From Synechococcus lacustris (lineage in GTDB: Bacteria; Cyanobacteriota; Cyanobacteriia; PCC-6307; Cyanobiaceae), in contig CAJAQB010000008.1 of the NCBI GenBank assembly GCA_903943975.1, positions 175,076-239,075 of the forward strand: a stretch of 64,000 bases of DNA, written 5' to 3'. Shown here in pieces: positions 1 through 11,800 of the stretch. Below the pieces are notes generated by a model. It searched no databases. It worked only from the letters and a program-made list of their open reading frames with translations, and had not been told where the DNA came from. The first letter of the stretch is position 1; each line of letters begins with the position of its first letter. The position numbers and the translations under genes were made by a program.

Positions 1-1
1 G

Positions 2-1126
2 ATTGATTCGATCACCGCTGTATTCCAGCAATACGACGCCGTTTCAGTGGTGCGTCGCGAGATCTTTCGTTTGATTGCCAGGCTCAAGGAGATCGGCGTA
101 ACCACGGTGATGACCACCGAGCGCATTGAGGAATATGGGCCGATCGCCCGCTATGGCGTTGAGGAATTTGTTTCCGACAACGTGGTAATCCTGCGCAATG
201 TGTTGGAGGGGGAGCGGCGGCGGCGCACCTGCGAGATCCTCAAGCTGCGGGGCACCACCCATATGAAGGGTGAGTTTCCCTTCACGATGGGACCCCATGG
301 CGTCAGCATCTTCCCGCTGGGGGCGATGCAACTCACCCAGCGCTCTTCAAATGTGCGCGTTAGCTCTGGGGTGCCCCGCCTCGATGAGATGTGCGGCGGT
401 GGCTTCTTCAAGGATTCGATTATTTTGGCCACCGGGGCCACCGGCACGGGCAAAACCCTGCTGGTGAGCAAATTTCTCGAAAATGCCTGTGCCAATAAGG
501 AGCGGGCAATTCTATTTGCCTATGAGGAGTCTCGGGCCCAACTGCTGCGCAATGCCACCAGCTGGGGCATGGACTTCGAGCAGATGGAATCCGACGGGAT
601 GCTCAAGATCATCTGTGCCTATCCCGAATCCACCGGCCTTGAAGATCACCTGCAGATCATCAAAACTGAAATCAGCCAGTTCAAGCCCTCGCGCATGGCG
701 ATTGATTCGCTCTCAGCCCTAGCCCGGGGGGTGAGCCAAAACGCCTTCCGCCAGTTTGTGATCGGCGTGACCGGTTATGCCAAGCAGGAGGAGATTTCCG
801 GCTTCTTCACGAACACCTCTGAGGAGTTCATGGGTAGCCATTCGATCACTGATTCGCATATCTCCACGATTACCGACACGATCTTGCTGCTCCAGTATGT
901 GGAGATCCGCGGTGAAATGTCTCGGGCGCTAAATGTGTTCAAGATGCGGGGCTCCTGGCACGACAAAGCCATCCGGGAATTCATGATCACTGGCCATGGG
1001 CCGGAGATTAAAGATTCCTTTGCCAATTTCGAGCGGATTATCAGTGGCGTTCCCCATCGGATCACCAGCGACGAACGCAGCGAACTTTCACGGATCGTGC
1101 GGGGTGTGGGCAGCGATGAGTTCTAG
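2..1126 (+). CDS. kaiC: Circadian clock ATPase/kinase KaiC (5' end outside window)
   Basis: KaiC is the hexameric ATPase, autokinase and autophosphatase at the core of the cyanobacterial clock, working with KaiA and KaiB. The reading frame is open from the first bases, so the N-terminal CI ATPase is mostly missing. What remains is the end of CI (MTTERIEEYG, KLRGTTHMKGEFPF) and all of CII. CII has the Walker A motif GATGTGKT at about 433-456 and the autophosphorylation segment TDSHISTITDTI, in which the Ser and Thr codons are at 863-868, matching S431/T432 of the Synechococcus elongatus protein. The C-terminal tail (FERIISGVPHRI, ELSRIVRG) is the KaiA-binding region of the family. kaiA and kaiB would be expected to the left but are not visible. 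It ends 15 bases from the convergent nblS. Confidence 0.97.
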   Translation: MDSITAVFQQYDAVSVVRREIFRLIARLKEIGVTTVMTTERIEEYGPIARYGVEEFVSDNVVILRNVLEGERRRRTCEILKLRGTTHMKGEFPFTMGPHGVSIFPLGAMQLTQRSSNVRVSSGVPRLDEMCGGGFFKDSIILATGATGTGKTLLVSKFLENACANKERAILFAYEESRAQLLRNATSWGMDFEQMESDGMLKIICAYPESTGLEDHLQIIKTEISQFKPSRMAIDSLSALARGVSQNAFRQFVIGVTGYAKQEEISGFFTNTSEEFMGSHSITDSHISTITDTILLLQYVEIRGEMSRALNVFKMRGSWHDKAIREFMITGHGPEIKDSFANFERIISGVPHRITSDERSELSRIVRGVGSDEF

Positions 1127-1141
1127 GGGAGGGCGAGGGCT

Positions 1142-3022
1142 TTATACCCCCATCAACGAGGGTTGACGCCTTTCGGCTTTCAAGATCAGTTCATCGTCGT
1201 CGGCCTGTTCTAGGGGCAGGTCAAACCAGAAGGTGGTGCCTACACCGAGTTCGCTAACAACCTGCACGCGGGAGCCATGCTTTTCAAGGATGCCCCGCAC
1301 GATTGAAAGACCAAGGCCGGTGCCGGCTTCAGTGTGCACATTATTCTCCACCCGGTAGAAGCGTTCAAATACCCGGCGGCAATCCTCTTCGCCGATGCCA
1401 TTACCGGTATCCGCAATTTCCACCCGCAGCCGTGGTAGCTGAGAGCTGGCATCCTGGGGTTCGAGCGGGCAGCTGTCTGGCCAGGGATAGGCCCGCAACT
1501 GCACCACACCACCGGCGGCGGTGAATTTGACGGCATTGCCCACCAGATTGTCGAAAACCTGCAGGAGCAAATCCCAATTACCCCTCACCCTTGGTAGTTG
1601 CGGGGCCACATCAAGTTCTAGGGTCACCCCCTTGTCCTTGGCATTGAGCCGATAGCTGCGCAAGGTTTGTTCCATGGCCGTGGGCAGTTCCAGCGGTTCG
1701 AAGTTCCAAACCCGATCGGATTCCAGTCGGGAGAGATCGAGCACGTCATTAACGAGTCGGGTGAGTCGATCGGTTTCGGCGTTGGCAGTGGCCAGAAACT
1801 CCTGCTTCTGTTCATCGGTGAGCTGATCGCCCAAGTCGTGGAGAGTTTCCACATAGCTCTTGATGTTGAACAGCGGTGTGCGCAGCTCGTGGGACACATT
1901 GCTGATGAAGCGGCTCTGGGCGGCATTCAGTTCCACCTCCCGGGTGAGGTCTTGCACTGTTACGGCGATGCCCTTAAGGGTTTCGCCGCTGCCATCGCGC
2001 ACCGCTTGCAGTACTAGGCGCAGGGTGCGGGCCGGTTCGCCCATGGCACAGCGCACTTCGGCACTGTCTTTATTGCCGCTTAGCACCGCCTCCAGGGGAT
2101 CCTGCAGTTCCATGGCCAGGCTGGAGGGCAGCAGGCTGCCAAGGGCACAGCCCTCCAGGTTGCGGCCTTCCCAGCGAAATAGGCGGCGGGCGGTGGGGTT
2201 TGCCAGCACCACCTGGCTCTCCGGATCTAGCAACAGGGCGCCATCGGCCATGGTGGCGATCAGGGTCTGTTGTTTCACCTGGGCGGCGGTGAGTTCTTCG
2301 ATGTTGGCGGCGTCGTAGGCCTGCAATCGCGAGGCCATGTCATTGAAGCCCTCCAGTAATTCCCCCAGTTCGCCGCCCACCGGCAGGGAGATGCGGGTGC
2401 CGAAATCACCGTCGGCGATTGAACGCACCCCCCGCAACAGTTCTTTAACGGGGTGGGTGATGGTGAGGGCATTGAAGACTGCCCCAAGAATCACCAGCAC
2501 CCAAATCGAAACAAATACCGCCACGGTCACGTCGCGGGTGAGGGCGGCACTGGCCAACACGGCCTCATTGGGGTTGATGCCCAGGGCCACTACCCCCAGG
2601 TAGCGGTCGCCGGCCAGCATCGGCACAAACACGTCGGTGACTAGGCCATCGGGGGTGAGGTGTTGGCGGATCAGCGGGTTCTGGGTCCGTTCTTTTAGGT
2701 CTGGGGGGAGTTCAAGGCGGCGGCTTACCTGAAGTTCATTGCTGCCATCAACACGACTGATCGGAATGCCTAGATAGATCACCCCCTCGGGGTCGGCATA
2801 AAAGATGTAGCGAAGGCTGCGGCTGGCCCGCCAGAAGTCTTCGGTGACCTGGGCCAGCTCCCGATCGCGGCCTTCCGCTGCCAGGGGGGTGACATTGCTG
2901 GCCAGCAGTAGCCCCAGGTCGCGGGCGTAGCGGGTATCCCCCATGCGGGCCTCCATCTGGATGCCGTTGAGGGAGAAGAAGGTGAGGCCTGTCATCACCA
3001 GGCTCACCACCAGGGTGGCCAC
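1142..3022 (-). CDS. nblS: Sensor histidine kinase NblS (Hik33/DspA type), start uncertain
   Basis: NblS is the conserved membrane histidine kinase that controls high-light, nutrient and phycobilisome-degradation responses, generally through RpaB. Visible in order: a first membrane segment at the N-terminus, a periplasmic sensor region, a second segment (about residues 160-182, VFVSIWVLVILGAVF), HAMP, a PAS region (about 245-355), HisKA with the phosphoacceptor His near residue 378 in NVSHELRTP, and the HATPase boxes NLVGNAVKF, DTGNGIG and GTGLGLSIV. The GTG at 3022 is only the first standard start codon. The frame stays open to a stop at 3191-3193 and encodes a tract ending RRWWAEFSLQTKLLAV-like (here QRWWAEFSLQTKLLAV), which is conserved in NblS proteins. 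The real start therefore probably lies upstream, where only CTG codons (3142, 3169) are available. Confidence 0.95.
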   Translation of the reverse strand: MATLVVSLVMTGLTFFSLNGIQMEARMGDTRYARDLGLLLASNVTPLAAEGRDRELAQVTEDFWRASRSLRYIFYADPEGVIYLGIPISRVDGSNELQVSRRLELPPDLKERTQNPLIRQHLTPDGLVTDVFVPMLAGDRYLGVVALGINPNEAVLASAALTRDVTVAVFVSIWVLVILGAVFNALTITHPVKELLRGVRSIADGDFGTRISLPVGGELGELLEGFNDMASRLQAYDAANIEELTAAQVKQQTLIATMADGALLLDPESQVVLANPTARRLFRWEGRNLEGCALGSLLPSSLAMELQDPLEAVLSGNKDSAEVRCAMGEPARTLRLVLQAVRDGSGETLKGIAVTVQDLTREVELNAAQSRFISNVSHELRTPLFNIKSYVETLHDLGDQLTDEQKQEFLATANAETDRLTRLVNDVLDLSRLESDRVWNFEPLELPTAMEQTLRSYRLNAKDKGVTLELDVAPQLPRVRGNWDLLLQVFDNLVGNAVKFTAAGGVVQLRAYPWPDSCPLEPQDASSQLPRLRVEIADTGNGIGEEDCRRVFERFYRVENNVHTEAGTGLGLSIVRGILEKHGSRVQVVSELGVGTTFWFDLPLEQADDDELILKAERRQPSLMGV

Positions 3023-3292
3023 CGCCAGCAGTTTGGTTTGCAGGCTGAATTCCGCCCACCAGCGCTGGATGGCCTCCCCGAGGCTGCGGCGTGGGCAGGG
3101 AGCTGGGGCGGGGGCCGCAGGGTTTGGGGTGGCGCTGGTCAGGGGGATTGCAGGGGGAAGTGGCCTCAGCCTAGGGAGCGAGCAAGGCGGTTAAGTGTTT
3201 TCAGCTAGTAAGGCTGCTACTACTTAGATCAAGGCGTAGCTGGCCCCATGCAGCAGCAGACTCATCGTCTTTCCTAGGATACTCTATGGCAC

Positions 3293-3322
3293 TTGCGCCC
3301 CTATGATTGTTAATGCTAAAAT
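3293..3322 (+). promoter_or_regulatory. Possible sigma-70 promoter for the PhoD-like gene
   Basis: TTGCGC at 3293-3298 is followed after 18 bases by TAAAAT at 3317-3322, 26 bases before the likely ATG at 3349. The surrounding region (3195-3348) is AT-rich and separates nblS from the accessory block. The match to the consensus is moderate and no transcript evidence is available. Confidence 0.3.
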
Positions 3323-3348
3323 AATATGCGTAATTTGTAGTTTTGTTG

Positions 3349-5748
3349 ATGCCTGCGAAGATTGATGCTGTCTCTTCAGGTGCCTCCACAGCAAATTCGG
3401 GTACTTTTTGGGTACATGCTTCAGACAGCAGCGCTGTTAATCAAGCAGCAACATTGCGCCTTGAGATCTCAACTAATAAAAATTTCTCTAGTCCGATTTC
3501 AAGCCAAAGCATCACAACTAAACCGGAGGATGGCTTAACTGCCAAGCTAACAATAAACACCCTCACCCCAGGGGTAACTTATTACTACCGATTTTTAGAT
3601 GCAAGCACTTCGGCTGTTTCCCTGGATGGTGTGTTTAAAACAGCACCATCGGCTGATTCAGCGGCAGCTCTGAAATTTGCATTTAGTGGCTGTGCCGATG
3701 GCCAGTACGCACCGTTCCCTGCGGTTAATTGGGAAACAACTAATCCTGGTTACGACTTCTTCATTATGAATGGAGATGCCGCCTATCCAACGGATGCCAA
3801 TCTGTCTTCTGTTGGGGTTGTAAATCCTATAACTGATCCAATTGCGAGTACGCTTACTGGTACTCAAGAGAAATATCTAGCCAATTTATTGCCTGCTGTG
3901 AAAGCTGCTGGTGCTACAAGTCAATCCTCACTACAAAGCCTCTACCGCTCCCAGGGGCTATATGCTAGTTACGATAATCATGAAACAGGCGACAGCTATC
4001 TGGAGGCTGGAGGCGCACCCTTGGCATTGCTTAATGATGCTGGGATGAATAATCGAGAAGGAACAGATAATCCCCAGTATTTTGTAAACAGCAATGGCAA
4101 TCCTTCTGCATCTCTAAATGACTCTGCCAACTTTAAGGCAGTGATCAAGGCCTGGGGAGATTATATGCCTATTCCCCAAGCGTCTCTAGCATTTGCAGAT
4201 CCTAATAATAGCGCAGCTATAGAGCCAGTGCTCTATAGTTCACAGTATTGGGGGAAAGGTGCATTAATAATCAATCTTGATGATAGAAGCTACCGCGATG
4301 CAAAAATTACCGATGCCGGCGATAAAGATGTATCAGTAATTGATCTTAAGGGGGCAGATGATCCCAATCGAACAATTCTCGGCAAAATCCAGCTTGATTG
4401 GCTTAAAAACGAATTAAAGCAGGCTCAGGCTAAGCAAACTACCCAGCAAAATCCGGTATGGAAATTTATAAATATTTCGAGCCCAATTGATGTTGCCGGA
4501 GCGCCTGGCAATACCGAAAGCAAGACGATCAATGCTGAATACGCCCAAGGAGTTGTAAATGCAAAAAGTTGGTGGGGTAACTATCGCTATGAGAGGAATG
4601 AGCTGCTCAAGTATATTGCTGAAAACGCAATCACTAATGTTGTATTCCTGGCATCAGATGACCACGAATTTCGCGTAAATGAGCTTACCTATGATCCAAC
4701 ATTGACAACTGGTGCCACTGCCAACGTTTCCCTGGCCAATATGAAGGTTGTACCAGGTGCCTTTTCGGTAGTTGCTGGGCCTTTAGGGGCCACCCGTGCC
4801 GATAACTTTGCCGCTACTGCAAATAATTTCTCCACATCTATTACGCTTGATCCGCGGTATGGAGATCCCATAACCTATGCCGGCGGATTTCAGCAGTTAT
4901 CTACTGAATTGGCTAAAAATCAATTGCTAAGCAATGTCAATCCTATTGGGCTTGAAAAGCAGTTCCCAGGCTTGCTTTCGCTAAATCGCCATATTAATTT
5001 GTTTACCGATGCAACCGCTGCTACCACGACGACTTATAAGGCCAACAAAGACCTACCTAACCCCGTGGATTTTTGGTCACCACAAACATTTAATATTGCC
5101 GAGTTAAGCCTCTCTAGTCAAGGGGATTTGACCGTAGCAGCAAAGGGAATAACCGCCTATAAGCCAACTAATAGTACCTCTACAAAGTCGGCAAATATAG
5201 CTGTCCCTACAAGCGTGCCTAGTTCAATTCTTGATTTTACCATTAGCGGACAGAAGCTCTCGGATTTCAAGCTAGAAACCACTCCATTAAAGCGTTTTTA
5301 TAATTCCAACTCCGGTGATCATGTATGGACCAATGATCAAGCGGAGATTGATAAAATAACAGGAGCTTCTGCCCTTAAGTCTGGCTATGTGGAAGAAACC
5401 TATGATAAGATCACGCTCTGGAATCAATCTGCAGCATTAGCGGCCAATAATAATGATTTTTCAAAATTGTATCGCCTATACAATGGGGCTAAAAGTGATC
5501 ATCTTTACACTTCTTCCCTGGTGGAAAAAGACAATGCCACAAAGAATCTCGGCTATGTAGACGAGGGTGCAATCGGTGCCGCCTGCTTGGTGAAGGCCTC
5601 CGCTGATGCCATGGGATTGAGTGGCATTGCAAGGTTTCTAAATAATACAACAAATCAGCATCATTTTGTATTGGATCAATCACCAGAGTTTACGGCGCTA
5701 GCTGGCAATGCAAGCTTTAAAAATGAGGGAATTGTATGCTGGCTCTAG
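3349..5748 (+). CDS. PhoD-like phosphodiesterase/alkaline phosphatase with C-terminal DUF5648 repeats
   Basis: This is a probable extracellular metallophosphoesterase of the PhoD type that releases phosphate from organic esters. An N-terminal fibronectin-like region (about residues 10-95, with LTPGVTYYYRF) precedes the catalytic domain, with FSGCADGQYA near residue 114, FIMNGDAAY, YDNHETGD near 209 and FLASDDHEF near 436. These resemble the metal-binding segments of PhoD, though several residues differ from the usual forms. From about residue 648 there are three DUF5648-type units: RFYNSNSGDHVWT, YRLYNGAKSDHLYT and RFLNNTTNQHHFV. I placed the start at the ATG after two TTG codons. No classical signal peptide is seen, so export could be by type I or another route. 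The gene is AT-rich compared with the flanking nblS and purD. Catalytic activity is inferred. Confidence 0.78.
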   Translation: MPAKIDAVSSGASTANSGTFWVHASDSSAVNQAATLRLEISTNKNFSSPISSQSITTKPEDGLTAKLTINTLTPGVTYYYRFLDASTSAVSLDGVFKTAPSADSAAALKFAFSGCADGQYAPFPAVNWETTNPGYDFFIMNGDAAYPTDANLSSVGVVNPITDPIASTLTGTQEKYLANLLPAVKAAGATSQSSLQSLYRSQGLYASYDNHETGDSYLEAGGAPLALLNDAGMNNREGTDNPQYFVNSNGNPSASLNDSANFKAVIKAWGDYMPIPQASLAFADPNNSAAIEPVLYSSQYWGKGALIINLDDRSYRDAKITDAGDKDVSVIDLKGADDPNRTILGKIQLDWLKNELKQAQAKQTTQQNPVWKFINISSPIDVAGAPGNTESKTINAEYAQGVVNAKSWWGNYRYERNELLKYIAENAITNVVFLASDDHEFRVNELTYDPTLTTGATANVSLANMKVVPGAFSVVAGPLGATRADNFAATANNFSTSITLDPRYGDPITYAGGFQQLSTELAKNQLLSNVNPIGLEKQFPGLLSLNRHINLFTDATAATTTTYKANKDLPNPVDFWSPQTFNIAELSLSSQGDLTVAAKGITAYKPTNSTSTKSANIAVPTSVPSSILDFTISGQKLSDFKLETTPLKRFYNSNSGDHVWTNDQAEIDKITGASALKSGYVEETYDKITLWNQSAALAANNNDFSKLYRLYNGAKSDHLYTSSLVEKDNATKNLGYVDEGAIGAACLVKASADAMGLSGIARFLNNTTNQHHFVLDQSPEFTALAGNASFKNEGIVCWL

Positions 5749-5792
5749 ACACATATATCATCATGACTGGTTTGGCTTGCTTCACATCCCTA

Positions 5793-5821
5793 TTGCCCTG
5801 GCCCGGCAATTGTACTATAAT
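5793..5821 (+). promoter_or_regulatory. Sigma-70 type promoter upstream of the 2170-residue gene
   Basis: TTGCCC at 5793-5798, a 17-base spacer and a perfect TATAAT at 5816-5821 lie 36 bases before the GTG start at 5858. This suggests the large gene has its own promoter and is not only read through from the PhoD-like gene. Confidence 0.5.
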
Positions 5822-5857
5822 GGACTGCGTTAAAACGATTTTAGTCTTGGTTTAGTT

Positions 5858-8800
5858 GTGACTCTGCCTACTAAAATCTCGTTTCCAGTTGATCTAAATC
5901 TAGGCATAGCCAATCTGTTGGTTGACGATATTACATGGAATCTCGATGATTCAGGTGCTACTCCTTCGTCAATTTTATTAGATGGCAAGCAATTAGATGG
6001 TTGGCTTGGAACGGCAACAGGAATCACAATTGATTTTGCTGGTGCATTAAAAGGAATTCAGTTAATAGGGGGGGCAAAATCAGGGATCAATTTATTCGAT
6101 AGCGATTACAATGGGTTGGTAGATTCTTTTTATGTGGATCAAAGTATAATTGAGATTCCGGTTGTTCAATTGGGCCCTTTGCGGATTGAAAATGTTTCTT
6201 TTGAGCTTAATAAGTTTACCAACCTTGTTGATTTTGGCGCAGGGAAAAATCTTCCCTTCGCTGGTTCAATCAAGCTTAGTGCTGATCGGAATACCCTTGA
6301 TATGGGTGATTTGCTACAGCTAGTATCGGACAAGTTTAGTGGTGACTTTAATCTGAACACCGGAGATCTTGTCACTTCACTGGCAAGTTTAACAGGAACT
6401 TTGGGCTCATCAGCAGCACCTTTGCTTTCCTTCTCAGCTAGCAATGTTTCATCCACAATCAAAGGGCTGGCCACAGCAAATCAGGATGTACAGATTGATC
6501 TTGGAAAGCTCTCCGCTAGCCTGAATCCCCTGGCAATTGGGAATAGTATGCCTCGGGCAACTATTGATCAACTAGTAGTAGAGTCAGGTGAAAATATAAA
6601 TTTTGATAGCATAACCGTTGATTTTCCTGAAGGATATGACCTTTCGATCTTCGGCCTGGCTGAGTTAATTCCGCTAAGTTTAAAGAGTGGCAAGCTTAGT
6701 TTTGCTAAAAAGACAGATCAAACCCTAGACCCAGAGCAGCCGATACTATCTGTACAGGCGGTTATGAATACAGCTCTTTTAAAAGCAAAGCTAGCTACGA
6801 TTCTGCAATCTCCCAAGCTCGACCTTAAAGTTGAGCGAATAGATTCAGCTGGCAAAAGGCAACAAATTACTGCTGCTGATAATCTTTCGCTGACAGTAAA
6901 GCGTGTGGCAAACCAATGGAAGACAGTTGCTAGTGATATATATGCAATAAACTTGAGTGATCTGGTTATTCCATTGCAGGGCGAGAGTGACCCAGAAGTA
7001 AGTGCCTCACTCTATTTGCCGGCCATTGACGACAAAGGCAGCGCATTGGCTTTGCCGCAATTCATTACCGAAGCAGCTAAAAAAGATGGGTACTCTATTC
7101 CTAGCGGTACTCAGGTTTTGGCATCCATACAGGGTACGTATAGCAATGCTTCCATCTTTACCAGTACAACTGGAATCGCTTGGCTTTCCGGCAGTCTCCA
7201 GCAGCAACAGAATGTCAGCACATATTCCTTCTTAGGTCAAGCTAATCTTTCAGCTCAATTAGATTACGGAAATCAATTCAAGGCAACTGGGTCAGTTCAA
7301 GCTAATTTAGCCCTTAATCTTAATTCCACAATAAATCAAGGTAAATCCCAAGAGATCACTGGATTGCCATCAATTAAGCTTGATTTTGGCGGGGCTCAGC
7401 TAAGTGATATATTGCTCAAGTTTGATGCTTTTGATCTCTGCCTAGAGTATCTCGATTGGTATCCCAAGGATAAGAATCGCTCCCAGGAAATTGGAGGAGT
7501 CAAGATTTCAGGCCTTGTCGCCCAAGCCAAAGGCTTAAAAATAGATTTTAAGAAGGCACTTAATGGTGTTTCAGCCACCAGTGGTGTCAATCAATCCGGT
7601 GCAGATATTTTCTTATTTGATATTGATCAAAATGGCAGTGTTGATGGCTTTTATCTTGATCAGGCAAGCATCAATGTTGCCTCTATCAAGACTGACTCGT
7701 TAACAATTGATAATGCTGTGATTTCCTTGAAAGGCTTATCTAACTTGGCAGCTCTGTCTGCAGATAAGTCTCAATCTCTTAGTGGTAAGGTTCAACTCTC
7801 TGCTGATCAAGCGGCTTTAGGTAAATCCAAGGATTTGAATCTTATGGCGAAAGATTTTAAAGCTGATTATCTGTTAACTAGCGGTGCCCTTGCCGCTTCT
7901 GTTGGAAGCATTGGGGGCAGTTTGTCGGTAGACAGTCAACCTCTTCTGACTATTAGTACTTCTACTGATAATACTCAAAATCGAGTAAATCTAAATATAA
8001 ACCCTAAAGCAGGCAACGATGAAGCACTCGTAAGCATCCCTTCTCTTTCCGCAACATTTCAGGCTCTGACTGTTAACAAGCTAAGCCCCAGTGTGATAAT
8101 TAATAATTTCAAGATCCAACAGGATTACGATCTCGAGCTAGATGATCTTAAACTGATTTTACCAAAGGATTATCTGTCATCTGCGCTCGGATTGGCTGGT
8201 ATTCTGCCTTTCCAAGTTACTAGTGGCAGCCTTACTTTCTCAAAACGCGCTGATGGCTCGATCGATAGCACTCAGCCGTCAGTAACAGTTGCTGGAACTA
8301 TTGATATTGCTATGTTGGAGAAGCAATTACGTGCATTGGTTCACTCTGCTGATCTTTCAGTATCGGTTTCCAGCTATGACCGTAGCGGCAAGCTAACTCC
8401 TTTGACAAATCAAACTATAACAGCAAAGCTTATACAGAAAGATTCAAAATGGATTCTGGTGGATTCCCCTGGTTTTGAGCTAACTATTGGAAATTTGCCC
8501 CTACGCTTTGCCACAGGCGCTAACCCAGTGGCGGTTACTTCTATATTGACGCTCCCAGCAATTGATGCCCAAGGTAAGTTGCAGTCATTGCCGGATAATT
8601 TAATTAGCCAATATCAATCGCTAAGCCAGGCTGCTTCAAATAGCAACCCCCAAGTCCTAGCCCAATTTAGTGGCAGCTATAAAGGTGACTCAGTTGTGAA
8701 ATCTGCTAATGGTGCGGCTTGGTTGGCTGGAAGTTTAGATTTTAAGGATGGGATATCAACTCTTATCCTTGATGGGGCTGCAAATCTTTCCTCCAGCCTC

Positions 8801-11800
8801 GATTTTGGCAGTGGTAATAGCTTTACTGGTGAGGTTGGTGCCAAGTTTAATTGGACTATGCTGGCGAGTCGTTCAACAGCAGGTGAATTTCAGCTTACTG
8901 GTAAGCGCTCTGTTGATCTTGATAGAGTTTCATTGAAGGATGTGAAACTTACTTCTGATGCCTTTGATGTTAGCCTTTCTGGCTTTGATTATCAGGCTGC
9001 AACTAGTGTTGCCATAGCTGGCAAGACAATTTCTGGTTGTGTTGGCAAGGCGACTGGATTGACACTGAATCTAAGGGGACTGTTTAGCGGTGTTTCATTG
9101 AGCACTTCATCTAATCTTGTTGTTAATAATGATCCTGCTTCGACTTCTGATATTTATTTGTTTGATCAAGATGCCAATGGTGTTATTGATGGCTTTTATC
9201 TAGATGCGGCTACAGCCAAGCTGGGATCTGAAGTTTCAATTGGTCTTCTCCAAGTAGCGGCCCCAACACTTTCCCTTTCAAAACTAAGCAATTTACCTGA
9301 ATTTTTCAGCAATAATAAATCATCTTTTACTGGAAGTATAAAGCTGGCAAGCCAATCAGCCAGATATGGTTCAGGGAAAGATTCTCTGATTAGTTTCAAT
9401 AGCCCCAGCTCTGGGCCAGGAACTCAAGCACTCGAGGCCACGTATCAATTCGGGGTTGATCAATTTGATTTTGCTGCCAATTCAATTGGCTTGAATTTGA
9501 AGCAACTTAAAATAAATGCCAAGGCCTCTGCTCAATTAATCTCGAGCAGTAATGGCACCAGCTTAAATATTAACGCGAATGGATCTATCAACCTTGACGG
9601 TGCAGGTCTCAGTGAATTACAAGGTGATCTTGATATTTCATTCTTAAATGATTCACTTCAAACTGTCAAAGGTACATTTGAACTTTCGCAGCCCGTGCCT
9701 GGGCTTGACTTGAAAGGTAAACTTGTTCTTGATCACTCTTTTGTTGATGGTAAGGGCTCTTTGAAGCTGGAGGACGCTACATTTTTGGGGGCCAGTGTTA
9801 AAGGCTCTTTGAATTATGGCTTGGACTCATTTACCGGCCAGTTTGATTTCAATAATTCGAAATCCTTGCAATTGCTTGACGGCTTTAGTCTGTTGCCAGA
9901 GTCCGCGGATTTCACACTTGCTTGTACAAGAAATCCTGCAAATGTTGCAAGCTATAGTTCCTCCATCAAAGAAGGAATATTCAAACTTAACTTTGGAGAT
10001 ACTGAAACTCGTTTCCAGGGCGACATATCATTGTCTTCATCTGGTGGCAGTCCATTGCAATTGGATTCAGTTCAGTTGAATCTTCTAAATGACACCACTA
10101 TTAACGTTAATGGCTATCGCTTGCAACTGATCGCCTCAGATCCAACAGCCCCATGCAATATCGCTTTTGACCGTAGCAATGGTTTGTTGACTCCCTCTAT
10201 TTCTGGTAAGGTGAGATTTCCTGATTTGGCAAATTTAACTTTTACATTGCCCCAAAATGGCTTGACATGGAGTGACAATGCCTGGTCTTTGAATTCCTTT
10301 AAAGCCGATTTTGGCCAGAAGCCACTTGATCTTGGCCCCATAGAAATTGGACCTAATGCAACGATTGATTATTCAAATAAGACTTTAACTCTGAATCCTG
10401 ATCTGAGCCTTGATCTGGGCGAGATGAGTGCTGCCTTGCGCCCCCTTGGTGAAAAGATAAATACATATGTGACTCCAATTGCAGCTCCGATAGTGAAGTT
10501 TCTGCTAACTGATCTTGATTTGAGGTCAAATCCATCTATTTCCAAGACCATAGCTGATATCGAGAAAATTAATATTCCTTTCTATGATGGCAGGCCAGAC
10601 GTGCCGATCACAAAAATATTGAAAACACTTGCTGATTATTTTGAGGGTTATCCAGGTAACCCTTATCAAAATGACCGTATTCAGCTGGTGGAACTATTTG
10701 ACAAACCTTTGTCTGATCTATATTCACTCCTTAGGACAAATCCAGCGGCCGCCCAGAAATTGGCTGATACCATCGGGTTTACTATTCCCCAGCTTTGGCT
10801 GGATATCGCAGCTAAGGTTGATTATAAGGATATTTCCCTCTCTAATTCTGTTAAATCTTTAGAATCATTGATTACCTTTGGCGATACCCTTGCCAGATCA
10901 TCGGCCACTGATTCTTCAATTAAGCTGGATGGATTATCATTTACATTGAATTTGGATGCTGCCTCTGCATCCGCTCAAGCAGGTGCTACCACTTCAGCTA
11001 ATTTAAAAACTGAGATTGCAAAGCTTTCTGGTGCATTTGATGCCATCCTTGCGGCAGGAGCGCAGAGCCCTAACCAGCCTCAAGCGACATCAGGTTCTCT
11101 ATTCTCTGTGGATGCGACTATGCGGAGTGATCTTCTTGATGATCCCTTTGCCACTGTAGGGAAACTACTTACTAACAAACCCTTTGATCTAGCGGCGCTA
11201 GATCTAAAGTTAGATGCTGGTTTTTCTCTCAATCAACGCATACCAATTCCCTGGGAGTCGTTGTTAGGGATTCCGCCGGGCATCATTAATACTTCTTTGA
11301 ATCTTAATGAAGGTTTGCAGTTTAAGGCGGGATTGTCTGTGGGGGTAACGACAGATAGAGATCAGTTGTCTGCTCTTACCATGGTGCCACTGAAAGAGAT
11401 ACCTGCAAATTTGTTACCGCTGCTGGCTGGTACGTCTGATAAGGGGGATCCATTGGGGCTGTACCTCGGTCAAATTCCGAATACTCCTCTTATGCAGCTT
11501 ATCCCCACACTGGGAGTTGGTTTGAGCCTAGGAGCTGCATACGTTGGTGATTTGATTCGGCTCTCAACCACACTCACTGGAAATGTTTCTCTTGGCTTGA
11601 ATCCTTCTTCCAGTCGCCTGTATCTTCAGAATATCATTGATAAGGGCTTTTCTCTTCCCGGTTTTTCTGCTAGCGCTGATCTAGATGCCAAGCTTGCCTT
11701 GGAGGCCTATGTTCCTTTTAAGGGCTGGAAGGGACCATCGTGGACATGGCCGATTCTTGATAATCAGTCTATATTTTCGACGTCAACGGCTGATGCGCCA

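Noticed and set aside
3202..3242. CAGCTA/TAGCTG inverted repeat in the nblS-phosphatase spacer
   Set aside because: Only 6 bases with a 29-base loop; expected by chance.
3201..3389. 62-residue minus-strand frame upstream of the phosphatase gene
   Set aside because: No domain-like sequence and it covers the phosphatase start and its candidate promoter; probably chance.
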